Origin: Promerops cafer
Lineage: Eukaryota; Chordata; Aves; Passeriformes; Nectariniidae
Direction: 5' to 3'
Assembly (NCBI GenBank): GCA_013398275.1
Contig: VZSE01008779.1
Coordinates: forward strand, 1-64,000
DNA: 64,000 bases
Part shown: piece after piece, positions 21,819 to 34,430 of the stretch
Numbering within the stretch: the stretch's first letter is position 1
Layout of the letters: every line of letters starts with the position of its first letter
The notes under the pieces: model-generated
The model's database searches: none
Seen by the model: only the letters and a program-made list of their open reading frames with translations
Told to the model about the DNA's origin: nothing
Made by a program: the position numbers and the translations under genes

Positions 21819-23160
21819 TCCTCCCAAAAAAGTGTCTGGTCCAGGACATCTGGGAGCTCAGCTCTGCCTGACGCAGATTTGAACTGGGGCTGGTGTGGAA
21901 GCACTAACTGTGACCAACCTCCCCATTTCCCAGGAATTCTAATGGAGAGGCAGCTGCTTCTGGTTCTCCTTCCCAAACCCCTTGGAATGGAGTTTTGTCT
22001 GGGTACAATTCAGCTGAAAAGCAAATGCTGTGGAAAATTTACATTACACCCCAGAGTTTCATTGAGCACAGAGCATTTTTCAATTCCAGCGTGAGCTGCA
22101 AAGCTTAAACCGGGCAAAGAATTCATTATTTTAATGATAATAATTTACACTTGCATGGGAGCTTTCATCCAAGAAAATACCACCTTAGAATTTTCTCTTC
22201 ACAGCTTCTCCAAGATGGGATAATTTCACCTTGATAAGTGTGTGCATTATGTTTGCCTTTGCTGCTTCTGAAGGAAAAAAATGAAGATTATTATAGTTTG
22301 TACAGTTGAGTGTTTATTATAGAAATATTTTGCATTTATATTGTAGTTTTCTTAAAATCTGAATGTGGTTTTAAAACCCTGCTTTAAAGCTATCAATCTC
22401 CTCTTAGGGAAGATTATCCCAGTGCTGTGTCCTTGGGGAAGCTGAGGGAAAAACCTCCTGGGGCTGCTCTGGGCCTTTTTTTTGTTTTCCTTTTTGAAGG
22501 AAGCAGTGACTGATTTGCATCTCTGGGAATGGGGGGCCATTACTGACATCAAATCTGCTGGTCCAACTCAGCTGGGACCTTAAAAATCAAATATTTTCTC
22601 TTTAAAGGGATTTCTCCATCTGCAAGCCTCAGAGTGGGGATAATTCCATGGTTTCAGTCCAGCTTTTAATCTTTTTCCATGGGAAAGATAGCAGATCTTC
22701 CTTTTCTTTCTATAATGGCAAATTGAGCGAATTTGGCCTCTTTTGATGAGCAATAAATTTCTCAGACTAAAGCTGATTTATTTTAGCTTTTGTCCATTTG
22801 GAGGTTCTGCATAAATATACAAAAGTTTATTTCTATTTCTTTTTTCTTCTGCAATTCTCTTTGCACTATTTACCCATTTTTAAAAAAATAAAATTGCCCT
22901 TCCCCTCCTCAAATATGTTTGGAACTTTTAATTTAAACATGTGGGAGCAGCAGAAGGCAGCCCAAAAACATGGAGGCAAAACCATTTCAGGGCAAAGGGT
23001 TTATAAATCCTAAATGAGCCAAACTGGGCTTAAAAAGCATTTTCCAGGGGAAATATCCCAATCACAGGGCAGATTGCAGGACATATTCCCTTGGTGATGG
23101 ATTCGTGCAGTGTTGGAGCGTTGCTGAATTTATAAATAAGTCTAGATTTGATTGTGTGCC
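21819..23160. other. unassigned sequence
   Basis: No gene, LTR or CR1 recognised. Confidence 0.4.
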
Positions 23161-23860
23161 TTGCTTTGAAAAGACAGGTGGCTATTAATGAAGGCAGGAG
23201 CCTCTCTTGAAATGAAAAATGTAAACCCCCTCCCTCTGAATTATTACAATTTTGAAATTAAGGGTCTCTCAGGCAAAGATATAGGAGTAGGAATAATAGC
23301 TCTTGGTTAGGAAAAATAAAAATAAAAATGCAGTAATACAAACCGACACTGACAGAGTCAGAACCCCACCTGACACCCTGTTGGGCAGGGTGCTGGCAGC
23401 AGTCCCATTAAATGGGGGCTCCAATCCTCCTGCAGTGGCAGATGTGGCTCTGTTCGAGCAGGGATCCTGTCCAAGGGTGGAGTTTCCTCTGAAGCTCCAG
23501 GGGTGCTGTAGATGGGGCTGGGAATTTGCTCTGGGAACGCAGTGGGAAAAGGCTGCTGGGGTGTTCCAAGGGTCAGATTGTATCCAGGGTAGGAATTCTT
23601 GGCTCCTCCCCTGGGCGGAGCATCTTGCAATGGGATGATGGAATTTTATCAGTCATGCAGGGAGCCTCAATGGCCCATTAACCCAAGATATCCCCCTAGA
23701 GGGAGGATTGGTTGTGGAAAAGATAAAGAAAACTGCCCCACCTGGTTTTATCAGGTGGCCAATTAACAGAAGATAACTGCCCCACCTGGTTCTAACAGAT
23801 GGCAATAAAACACACATCTCCGGCCACATCTTGCATTTGCAACCTAAGAGATTGTGTCAT
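23161..23860 (-). mobile_element. ERVL-like LTR (boundaries approximate)
   Basis: From memory, the minus-strand sequence ending CTTTGCCTGAGAGACCC and CCTTAATTTCA matches a common passerine ERV LTR/U5 pattern. If so, the LTR end is at 23253 and 23161-23252 is internal or flank. In the U3 part a roughly 44-bp unit containing AACTGCCCCACCTGGTT occurs twice (from 23731 and 23775), as in retroviral enhancer duplications. The poly(A) signal region appears mutated. The outer end near 23860 and any target duplication could not be fixed. Confidence 0.6.
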
Positions 23861-24651
23861 AAAGATTTCAAGGATTATTTGGAAATTTTCTTCTTTCTTA
23901 ACTGGTGGGAGTGACAAAATTTGATCAGACTTGAACTTTAATATAATACTAATGTAATATAGTAATTAAAATAGTAATTAAAATAAAATAGTAATATATT
24001 ATTAGTAGTAATAATAATAGTAATATAATAACGTGTGATAGTATAATATATAAATTACCATAATAATAATTTTTATTAATAATGAAATAATAAAACTAAT
24101 GTCATTTAATTAATATGACCTTTTTCCATCACTGTCACAGCTGTTCCACTGCTTTAAAAAAACCCCAACACTTTGCCTTAAAACTTCGCAAAGCCTCTGA
24201 TAAACTTAGAAAACCCTTTCATGAGGACAAAACCATCAGGGCAATTAATTATTTCAGTCACATTCTACATGGCAAAGAAAGAATAAATATGTTTTCATTC
24301 TTTATTTTCATGAGTAAATGGAAAACAAAAAAGGTAATTGTGGGCTACCCACATGAACTCCTGCAGGATTTCATGGTCTGAATTCATGGATTTGATGTTG
24401 TTCCAACTGGAAAAATGGGGAGTGGTTTTTGTTCGTATTTTCCTCAAAGCACCTGAGGCACAGGAGTGATAAAAGGCAGTAATTAAATGAGGTGGTTCCA
24501 TCCAGCAGGATGCAGCCACTGATCCAGGGAATCAACCTCCAGAAAAAAACCTTTGGATTTCCCAACCTGTCTGTGGACACTGAATTAACTAAAGCTCCTC
24601 GTTCATTGCCAGGCAAGTTTATGTCTCCCTATCCCCACTTCTTCCCTGTTT
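23861..24651. other. unassigned, with AT-rich tract
   Basis: 23935-24110 is AT-rich low complexity (TAATA/GTAAT motifs). The rest shows nothing recognisable. Confidence 0.5.
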
Positions 24652-24664
24652 TGGTTTTTTTTTT

Positions 24665-24723
<59 letters not shown>

Positions 24724-24724
24724 N

Positions 24725-24777
<53 letters not shown>
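24652..24777. repeat. poly-T tract interrupted by an N
   Basis: Over 100 T residues with one early G and one N at 24724. It is too long to trust at base level and probably a poorly resolved homopolymer or gap-filled site. A long A-tail on the minus strand is possible, but no retrocopy is visible next to it. Confidence 0.8.
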
Positions 24778-25167
24778 CCCCCACCAGTGCCTTATTAATG
24801 AACTGTGAAAGCTGACATTTCCAATAAGGAACAATTAAATCTGTGACTAAATCAAATGAAGTCATTAATTTACAAAATAATAGCTAACAAGCATGAGGAG
24901 GGGGAAAAAATGATTGCAAGTCAGGGGAAAAAAAATAGTAAATTAAGTCTGACTCCATTAATGTTTTTTAAATACTTCTGCTGCTCTGAAAATTAAATGG
25001 TAAGCATTTTATTACCTTCCTTCCAGAAGGGAGGAGGGGGATATTCAGCATGACAAGTGTTAAAGGCAGAAATCCTTCTGAGGTGTTGTGTAGGGAAGGG
25101 ATTTAAATTCTTAATTTTCACCCTCCCTTCCTTGCAGGGGTGTTGGAGCAGGTCTGGAGCAAAGAAT
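24778..25167. other. unassigned sequence
   Basis: No gene, retrocopied mRNA or LINE recognisable beside the poly-T tract. Confidence 0.4.
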
Positions 25168-25283
25168 AGTGGAATTATAGAATGGTTTGGGTTGGAAGGG
25201 ACCTTAAATCCCGTTCAGATGGGCCTTCCACTATCCCAGGTTGCTCCAATCTGGCCTTGGACTCTTCCAGGGATGGGGAATTC
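25168..25283 (-). mobile_element. short CR1 LINE 3'-end fragment
   Basis: GAATTATAGAATGGTTTGGG and TTGGAAGGGACCTTAAATCC, then a deletion before TGGCCTTGGACTCTTCCAGG. It is internally shortened compared with the other copies. Confidence 0.88.
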
Positions 25284-28200
25284 CCTGGGCAGGAACAGAG
25301 ACCTGATAAATGCATTTCACCTGAAAATGCTGCTGGGATCAGCACTGAGGGTCCTTCCAGCCCTAAAAACCTTTCCATGGGGCTCCAGGGGTCTTGGATC
25401 CAGGAAACAGGAACAGGCCTGTGGACGTGGGATGTGAATGGAATTACCCAAATTACAGCGAATTCCCAGCCCCAGGGGAGGAATCCCCCACATCCTGCTC
25501 GGGTTCAGTGTGGGCAGAGGAGGGACAGAAGCAAGAATTCCCCCTGGGGGAATGGATTCAGGTGATCCTGTGGAGAATCTTCCAGACAAACCATATTTTC
25601 CCTTTGTTCCATCACACTGCAAGGACAGAATTGCCTTCAAACCTCAGTGGGTCGGGGCTGAAGTGCCTCTGCCTCAGTTTCTCTGCTCTGGGGCTTTCCA
25701 TGGGTGCAGAATTTCCTCCCCTTCCTGAGACCCTTCAGCCCCAGCACTGCATTTCTGAGAGCTGCTAAATCCACAGCCAATTCCAGGTTATTACCTGGCA
25801 AATCCAGATACTCATCCTCTGCTGGGTTTTCCAGGCTGACCCCTCTAAACCCAAACCGAAACAAGGATTGCAAACACTGCAGGAGCAAATGGGAAAGAAC
25901 ACAGCACTGCTGGAATTTCAGGGAGTGCTGATTTGCTGTGGCCAGTGCCAGCTCCAGGTTTGCCTTGTTACTTTAATGCACTTTGATCTAAAATCTCTGA
26001 AGGCTCAAGTTAATATTTTGCAATCAATTATTCTTAGGGGAATTTGTAGAATTCACCATTCTTCCCTAAGAATTTGAGCTCTACTTGAATTAATCTAAAA
26101 ATCTCCATCCTTTTCTCAAACATTCCCCACAACCCTGTGTGTTTTCTTCCCCTCAGACTGAGGAATATTTGAAAAGGAGAATTAGAAAGAGATTCAGATC
26201 CTGGTTGAAAAAAACCCAAAGCATTGATTTCCTTAGTTATACTTAAGGCCCTTTCCTTTTGTAGAATAAATAACCTGAATAAACATGTCAGGGAAGATTA
26301 AAACCTCATTAAAAAGTGTAAACAGAGTACAAAGAAGATTAAAAAAAAGAAGCTTGGCTGAATTGAATAATGGCAATAATAAAATCACTACCCAATATTG
26401 CCAGTTAAAAGTCCTGCTAAGGGGGAAGATGGGAAGCAGAGCTGCTGTTATCTCACACTCAGGATGGAGATTCTTCTCAATAATTAGATAACATTTTAAT
26501 GAATAAATTAATTCCATTATCCAGGAAATGGGGATCATTGATAAAGCTGATTCCAAGCCAGCTCCCAAATCTAATCAGGGATATTCTGCTCGGGATGTCA
26601 GGGAGGATGGGTGGGAGCTGCAATGTTTCTCCATACCCACCTGAAGGAGGCACAAATGCTGAGGCCACCAGTCCATCCCTGCCTGAACAAGAGCTCTAAA
26701 ATCACAATATTAATGCAAATTATGGCTTTCAGGCTGGCAATTATGCATTTTTATTTTACTGAGGTGAGCAGGATTGTTGCATATATCAAATACTAAAGAA
26801 AACAACTTTATCTTCTTTTTAGGTGACATCCTTTTAAAGACAAATTCACAGAAAAGGTGAAATATTGTCTGGTGCAGAGAAGAACTTGAGCAGCCTTTGA
26901 GAGCAGGATGAAATTGTGCTAATGCAGTGCCAGTGCTCAAAATTTTGAATTTAAAGGGTAAGGAAAGGGAAAAGTAGAGGGAAGAATTTAGGGAAGGAAA
27001 GGGCAAAATGAGTGCACAGAAGGAATGTGTCCATAGGAAATGACAGGAGCAAGAGAAGGAATTGTACTTTTGAATTGAAGGTAAAATGTAATGCAGAAGG
27101 AGGACAGGAATGTGACTGGGCACAGGCACCTTGTGATTATCACCTCGTGATTATCACCTCTGCTTCTCCCTGGCAGAGGACAGCAACTGGAAATACTGTA
27201 ATTGTCTGCCTGGCCTTTCAGTCAGGATCAAGCAGTGGAATTTCAATAATGAGACCTTTATCCAGGCTCTGGAGACACCCGAGGCAGATGGATGTGCTGG
27301 AGACCTCCCAGCAGGGTTCTAGGGTGGATGCTGCTTCAAGTGCCACCAAACTGGGTGCTGCTCCTGGGTGGTTGCCCAGCTCCAGGGGCTGTTGTGTGAT
27401 GGACACAACCTCTGGGTGCCACAGTGGCACTTCTAACAATAAATAACAGCATTTCCACACCCCCTGACATGTGGAGAAACCTCTCCACGTCCTTTTTTAA
27501 TACCAGGGTGTCACCCTGGTCCTGTCCAGAATGCTGGTTTGAGAGCTGCTGTCCCTCCACAGCCACCCTGTGCTGTGTCCAGAGTTTTCCCTTCACCAGT
27601 TCCTAATAAAACCCTAGAAACCAAACCCAGGGATGGCAGTGGAATAGTAAACTGGCTGTAGATGAGCCTGAGTGAGTGCAGCTCTTCCCCTGACAGCTCC
27701 TGGGTGCTTTACTCACCATTAGTGCCTTTCCTCATGGAATTCCCTCAATTTCTTCATTCCCAGTGTGATCCTGAAGCTCTAATGCTGAATACAGCACATT
27801 GCTGCAGCCAATGTTGGCATTTATTTCATATTTCTGGGTGAAGGAGGGTTGTTTTCACTGATTTTCAGTCCTTGAGGAAGCATCTGGAGCCTGGCTGTGT
27901 AAAACACCTCACACAGCTGGGCTGCGTTTCATCCAGACCCAGGGAAGTTTCCTGCCCGGGATCAAGGAGAGAAAACGCATGAGGAGAAATCAAAGCCCTA
28001 CTCAATCATCTTTCCCAAACCTTTTACATTCCGTACCCAGGATCCTCCTAAGAACGAGTCCACTCCAAAATGCAATTATTGTCCATAACATGATACAGAG
28101 CTCTTCATGTGGACTATTTTGTTCTCATTCCAGAACTCACAGTTTGCTTTGCACTCCTTCAGACGTGTTTGGCATGAGAGGACATCTGAGCCCTCCTCCC

Positions 28201-28560
28201 CGGACTGGGAGAGGTGCACTTCCCTGGTCACAGTCGAGCACAGCCTCGAGCACAGTCGAGCACAGTTCCCTACCCTGGAGGGAAGGCTCCCTGGATAAAT
28301 AAACCCCATTTATTCCTTTCCCAGCCTCGGTGGTGGAAATGCTGTTACTACACAGTGCCCTGCAGCCATGAGCAACTCTCCAGGGAGGCCCAGGGAGAGA
28401 AAGACACCTGTAATGATTTGTTTTTCATAATGGCGGCAATAACTTCACCGTCATCTGCTTAAGAGCATTCGTTTCCTGCCAGGAAATCACTGTATTTAAG
28501 TTCATTCCAGCAGCTTATGGAGACTGTAGTGACTGAAATATGATTAGGGAGATGTGCCAC
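25284..28560. other. long unassigned stretch
   Basis: A 14-base tandem duplication (GTGATTATCACCTC) lies at 27131-27160. Short GTCGAGCACAG repeats lie at 28228-28265. No gene or LTR was confidently recognised. An AATAAA-like site near 28295 is not enough for a call. Confidence 0.4.
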
Positions 28561-29075
28561 TTGTGGTCCTGGGGATGGATCAGTTTGGATTGGAATGGTC
28601 TGTGAATGGATCAGTCTGTACTGGAATGGTCTGTGATCAGATCAGTCTGTAATGGAATGGTCTGTGATCTGTGAATGGATCAGTTTGTACTGGAATGTTT
28701 TATGATCTGTGAATGGATCAGTCTGTACTGGAATGGTCTGTGATCCTGGGATGGATCAGTCTGTACTGGAATGGTTTGTGATCAGATCAGTCTGTGCTGG
28801 AATGGTTTGTGATCCTGGGATGGATCAGTCTGTACTGGAATGGTCTGTGATCTTTGAATGGATCAGTCTGTACTGGAATGGTTTGTGAATGGATCAGTCT
28901 GTGCTGGAATGGTTTGTGATCTGTGAATGGATCAGTTTGTACTGGAATGGTTTGTGATCTGTGAATGTATCAGTCTGTACTGGAATGGTCTGTGATCAGA
29001 TCAGTCTGTGCTGGAATGGTTTGTGATCCTGGGAATGAATGGATCAATGTGTATCGGAATGGTCTGTGGTCCTGA
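28561..29075. repeat. minisatellite, about 14 units
   Basis: The core GATCAGTCTGTACTGGAATG, then GTCTGTGATC, recurs about 14 times with variants (TTTGT, TGTGC). Units have variable spacers: CTGTGAATG, CTGGGATG or a short form reading ATCAGATCAG. Unit length is about 27-44 bases. It decays on both sides. Confidence 0.9.
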
Positions 29076-29833
29076 GGATGGCACATTTTGTGGTAAGTAC
29101 ATTTAAGAAAGAGCTGTCAGTCTCACCTGCATTTCTAAAAGTTTTGCAGAACAGAGGGTTAATCTTCCTGACTGGGCCTGATGGGTCCCTCATCATTTCC
29201 AGACCAGCAAAGCCCTCCCCAGGTCAGCTCACCCACACAGGGACTTCAAGGTGGCCAGAGCCCTCCAGGACAGGGACTGTGTGCCTGCACTGATGTCCTG
29301 TCCAAAGAAAGGAAAAATTATCTTTATTACTGAAAAAACTTGCACAGAAAGGGAGGAGAGACTTTGAAAGGACGTTACTTGCCTGAGTGTGGAGATTTGG
29401 GTTGGGAAAGGCTTTGAGCAGTAACTTTCTCCCTACAGCAGAGGAAAGTTGTGGCTTGGAAATATGGACAAAACAGCTACTTGGAGGAAGGGCTGGAGGT
29501 TTCCTGCAGTTTCCTGCTTTATCCTTCCTTTTGGTGTTTGTTAACCTTAAAGAGCTCAGCCAGGGCCCAGTTTGGGCAAAATATGGTGAATACTCCATGG
29601 TCACGTGGTGAGAGGTGGGTTTGGGCAGCTTCAGCCAGGGCTTGTTTGGAAGTGTTAACACCAGCACTGGGAAAGGTGGGAAAAGTGAAAAGGGGCTGTT
29701 TCAGAGAGGCTTCTGCAGTTAAAAACAGGAGCTCTTCTCTTATTTATTTTTTTATATTTTTATTTATTCATTATGTTCTTTTGTTATAAATAATCAATAA
29801 TCGAAAAGCCAAAATGATAAGCTTAAAACTTAC
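29076..29833. other. unassigned sequence
   Basis: Nothing recognisable apart from a T/A-rich stretch at 29738-29775. Confidence 0.4.
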
Positions 29834-30290
29834 TGTAGAATTTTAGGCAATAAAAGGCGAGCAAACAGCGCTGGGGACGTGGGGAGTCTCTGCTCCACCA
29901 ACACATCCGTCCTTCTCTCGGTCATTGCTCCTTCTACAGGCAGCTCCTCAGGGGTCACAGTGTGTTTGCTGTGCTGGGGTCCCAGTCTGAACAAGCCCCA
30001 ACAGCTTGGCCACCTTTCAGCCTCACAAGCAGCATCAGTGACCACAAGTCCCAACCAGGTCCGGGCAAAGCTCGAGCATGTTGGCTACCTCACGCCCCCA
30101 TCAAGCAGGCAGTGGCAGTGACAAGTCTCTTCGTGTTCACACAAGCCCGCAGTCTCCCCCATACACTAAAGTGGATGCAATTCACAAGCATTTTATAAAG
30201 CAGTTACATATTGATAAAAATACATAATAGTAAAAGCCAGTAATTTACAGCAAAGGGATTTAAAACAAAATAATAAAATCACTATATTTC
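29834..30290 (-). mobile_element. LTR-like ERV fragment (tentative)
   Basis: On the minus strand a TATA box TATAAAA (30191-30197) is followed by GC-richer sequence and a CAGCGCTG motif resembling the CAGCGTTG in the LTR at 912-1323. Plus-strand TG at 29834 is a possible edge. No AATAAA is present at the expected place, and the right end and target duplication are unknown. Confidence 0.35.
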
Positions 30291-30589
30291 TATAGTTTGT
30301 TTATTTAATGACACAAATCACTGAGTCACATCTCACACTATTTATTGCCCACCTTGGATTTCTCCTGTCCTTCTGTTTGTGTAACTGTGAAAATCCTGGT
30401 CAGCATTGCTGATTTCTAATGACTCTTGCCCTGAACTTCCTTGCTTTTATCTGAAGGGTCTTAGAGTTGTGTGACTGTGGGGAAGCCTTTTTTAAATTTA
30501 AAATATGTCCTCAGTCCTGGTGGCTGCCAAGGAAGGCTCAGATTCTCAGTATGAGTTGTTTCCTGGAACAGAAGGCAGAGCAGCAGCAG

Positions 30590-30712
30590 CAACAACAACA
30601 ACAGGAACAACGATGACAATGATGATGATGATGATGATGACAAAAATAATAATAGTAGTAATAATAATAACAATAATAACAATAATAACAATAATAACAA
30701 TAATAATAATAA
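30590..30712. repeat. trinucleotide mosaic (AAC/GAT/AAT)
   Basis: Successive blocks of AGC/AAC, GATGAT, AGTAAT and AATAAC/AAT. The plus strand is nearly free of C in the GAT part. A multi-step expanded microsatellite. Confidence 0.9.
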
Positions 30713-33700
30713 TTTCTAGCAGTTCATGTTATAATAGAGACAAGCATAATGCTCATGGAAAAGTTTGGGATGTGATGCTGATGGATGGGATGGAGAAACA
30801 CAGCCAGCAGAAGTTTGGAGGAAGTCATTCCACGTCTTACTGTCACTAAATGTGCAGTGTCAGAGAAACATGGGCTGTGGAGAATCAAAAACTGGTGAAA
30901 TACTGAGAGGAGCAACAAAAAACCTGGCCTGAGATTTAGAAGGAGACACCAGGGCTCTTTAGCAAATAAAGGGAACGGACAAAATCCACACATACTGTGT
31001 AATCCATGCTATTTAAATTATGGTAATATTCAGTGTGTACTGGGATATAGGTGATTATAAGAGTAAAAAACCTGCAAAATTAGCAATTGACTGCTCTATC
31101 TTTTTTCCCAGCTTCTTTTTGAAGTGTGGAGAGGAAAGGTGGGTTTGGAGCCAGAGAGGATGTGGGAAGATGCTTCTTGAGAAGGTGAGAGACTCTTCTT
31201 GCAGAAGAAAATGAGTGAAATTACTCCTTCCAGAGTCTTGAAATTATGTTGCTTTTTTTCAAAATAAATGTGGCCTGCACTACCCAGGGAGAAATGTCTG
31301 GTTTGGCTTTAATTCAGAGAGCTCACTGTGTTTTATGAAGGAACAAGATATCAGGGGTTGTAGTTACAGGATTTATTTGTTCACACTTCAAACCATTTTG
31401 ATGTGTTGGTGGTATTTGAGATTTTGGTGAGCAAAGAGAAAGGACCTGCTCTCAATTCCAGAGAGGTGTAACTGGAGCAGTTCAGACCTGACTTTCTGCC
31501 TGGAAGGCTCTGAATTTCCAGGGATGTTGGCAAGATTTGCCTTCCAGACTTTGTCTGGATTCATTATAGCTAGAGTTCAGGCTAACACTTCCTTCTTTTT
31601 TACTGCAACTCAAAGATTTTATTTTATCACTGCCAGGCTGGAAATTGGGGCTCCAACTGAGACGGTGCTGAGTGGATCACACTGTGAGTGCCCCTGATTT
31701 CTGCTTGGCTTTGCTTCAGATCTTGGCAACACCAAGTGCAGTCCCTAATTTTACCCCATTGTGTGCTATACGAGAGAAGAAGAAAAAAGCTGAATTTTCC
31801 AAAAAATCTTCATATTGTTCTCTTAATATTGGAAGTTGTTTGCTTTTAAATTGCTCCTTTTTCATCAAATGCTGAGGGCTCTGTTCAAAGGAGCAGCCCT
31901 GCAATAATCTGAGTATTAACAGAACTCTGGTGGTGAAGCTCCAAACTGTGCTGGAGAATCCTTTTGGAAACTGACACTGGTGTGGTGAAAATGGACTTTG
32001 TTTTTTGAGTTTCCAGCCCAGTGGCATTTGTGGCCACTGAAAGCCCAATTACTGCCTCAGAAAACAGGTTGATAACAATGCAAAAGTGGCAGAGATGGAA
32101 CACCCAAATGGAAATAATTAGAGTGTTTGCCTTGGTACTTAAGTCATTTATTCCCTAATTAACTGTCTGGGAACTGCCTTTTCCCAGTGAAGTATAAATT
32201 TACCCAAGGAGTTCAGGTATCAGAATTAACGTTGTTGATTAAGTTTGACAAGATTCATGCGGGAGAGACTGGAAACACGACCCAGAAAGGTGGGAAAATG
32301 CTGGAAAAAATGGAATACAAGGGAACGTTCTGGCTCTTTGGATTGTAAAATATGCACACATCATCTTTTTGTTGCTTTGCATTCTGCTAATTATAACAAT
32401 GCAATGCTTCAATAACTATTTAAAAGCCTGGTTTAATTTTAAAAGTGCCCATAAACCCAAGGTCAATTAAAACCACAGAATGGGGAGCCTGGAGTTAATT
32501 TTTGCCTCTTTCTGATCTTTATGAGTGGAGAAATCACGGTCAGGATTAGATGTAAATTCAATTTGGGGACAGATTTTAATGAGCAGCTACTCCTCAGAGT
32601 AGGGACAACTCTGGGTACACAGGCTGACACAAGAGTGTAGTTACCCAGATTTTGATTTTGGTCCTGTAGGTATTAATTTTGACAGATGTAGAGGACAAAC
32701 TCTTTCCTGAGGCGCCTCTCTGAAAGCTCAAAAGCTCAGGTTTGATGTTTGTATTAATTTCTGTATATTAACATCAGACTCTGGCAAGCACAAATATTTC
32801 TTCCATAAAAAATTTAGCATTCCCTGCTAAATATTTCACAGCAACCCTAAACTTTTATCAGTCACTTTAATTGACAGGCTTCTTTAGGTCTGTTTTGTTC
32901 TGAATAATTAAATCTTTCTGTCTTCATCAAGACACCCCAAACATGTGAGTATTCTGTGTCTGTCCCTTGGCAGCTGTGGGTTCTGAGTTTCTTGTTTGTC
33001 TCATTGCCTCATGAAAAAATGTCACTGAGCACTTTCCTGAAGTTTTTAGAGCTGGCAAGGACTCGGATCCCTCTGTGGTCCTGCTTCTGCAGGTATTTCC
33101 CACTTCAAAGAAGGGATTCAGGAGTGCTCCTGCTGCAGTTTCAGTGGAGTTCCCCTGCTCCCAAGAAAGCCCAGGGTTCCCAAATTAGGTTTTAGTGCCG
33201 ATTCTCCAATCCATGCTTGCTTTGGAATAATGAGAATATTATAAATCTATTAATAAGAATAATATTGGAGGCAAAGGCCTTCTGCTGCTATAATAAAAAG
33301 AGTTACCTTGGCTTTGGATAAATAGAAAACTGCAGCACAGACAGACACTGTGTAATGACAGATTTCAGGGGCAACAATAATTAAATTACTTTGGTTATTG
33401 TTTCACTAAACAAACAATATTATCTAGCTTATATTTAGATCACTTTGTTAGTTCAGGCCTTCTCAATGTACAGTTGTTTCCTGTAGAGTCAGATTCACTT
33501 AAGCAATATTTCTGTAAGGCTTGGATTTCCTCCTTCCCTTCCTTCCCTTCCTTCCTGCTCCAGCTCTTGAGTTGATTCTGTTCCTGTTCCCTCTGAGTGG
33601 AGCTTGGAGTAAAACCCTGACTCGAGGAGAATTTTGCCATTGAGTGAAGGAAAAAAAAATACAGAACTTAACACACAACGATCATTAGAGCACCAGACTG

Positions 33701-34430
33701 TATTCCTGGAGAGAAAAGAGCTCCTTCTCCCCACTGGTTCTCATGTCACCGACCTTCCTTCCCCTCCTCAAAACCCCATCAGCCCCAAAACCAAGACCAT
33801 AAATACAGGAACTGGGGGAAGCTGGGACATGAACGCATCCTCTAGTGGATATGGTGTGTTTGTCTTCCCTTATCAGCCCCATAATGACAGTGCAGAGATG
33901 GCAGATAATGACAGCAGCCCCAATGACACCACTCTACCAAAGAGGTGAAGATTGCACATTTTATTTTAGAAAATAATTATGCAGCTAATTACAGCTCTTG
34001 ACTCTTGTCCTTCCCCTGCCTGTGTTCTTGGGGAGGCTGCTCTGCTCAGCTTGCACAAGACGGTGTCAGTTATTCTAAAGGTCAAAAGACTCTCTTGTTA
34101 TGATTTGTAATTGCTGGTGATGGAGAATAAATAAAAATACGTCATCTGGGGTCACTTAACTCATTGTTAACTTCTGTTATGGACTCTATTCTGTTCTGTT
34201 ACCACTATTACACACTGAGCCCACTATTAGGATGAGCTTATCTGACAATTAGGATGTACTTTATGTGGGTGAAAGAGGAGAAATAACCCAAAAGTGGAGT
34301 TCTGGACTCTTGTCAGAAATTTCAGCCCTAAATTCCAGGTGTAGTGATGTGACCTAACAATGCAGAACAACCTGATTTGGGACCATTTTAACAAAAGTGA
34401 GCAACTCTGCTGAGGCCATAACTGAATTTT
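30713..34430. other. long unassigned stretch
   Basis: 32220-32450 looks like possible conserved non-coding sequence (TAATTATAACAATGC-type cores), without proof. A CCTTCCCTT run lies at 33530-33560. A 104-codon frame at 33634-33948 is unrecognised. No gene. Confidence 0.35.

Noticed and set aside
24492..24865. Poly-Phe and poly-Lys frames
   Set aside because: Translations of the poly-T tract with an N.
28228..28300. Short GTCGAGCACAG repeats with a nearby AATAAA, as an LTR end
   Set aside because: No TATA box at proper spacing, no TG/CA edges and no target duplication were found.
30461..30849. Leu/Ser-rich and Thr/Ile-rich frames
   Set aside because: Translations of the AAC/GAT/AAT trinucleotide mosaic.
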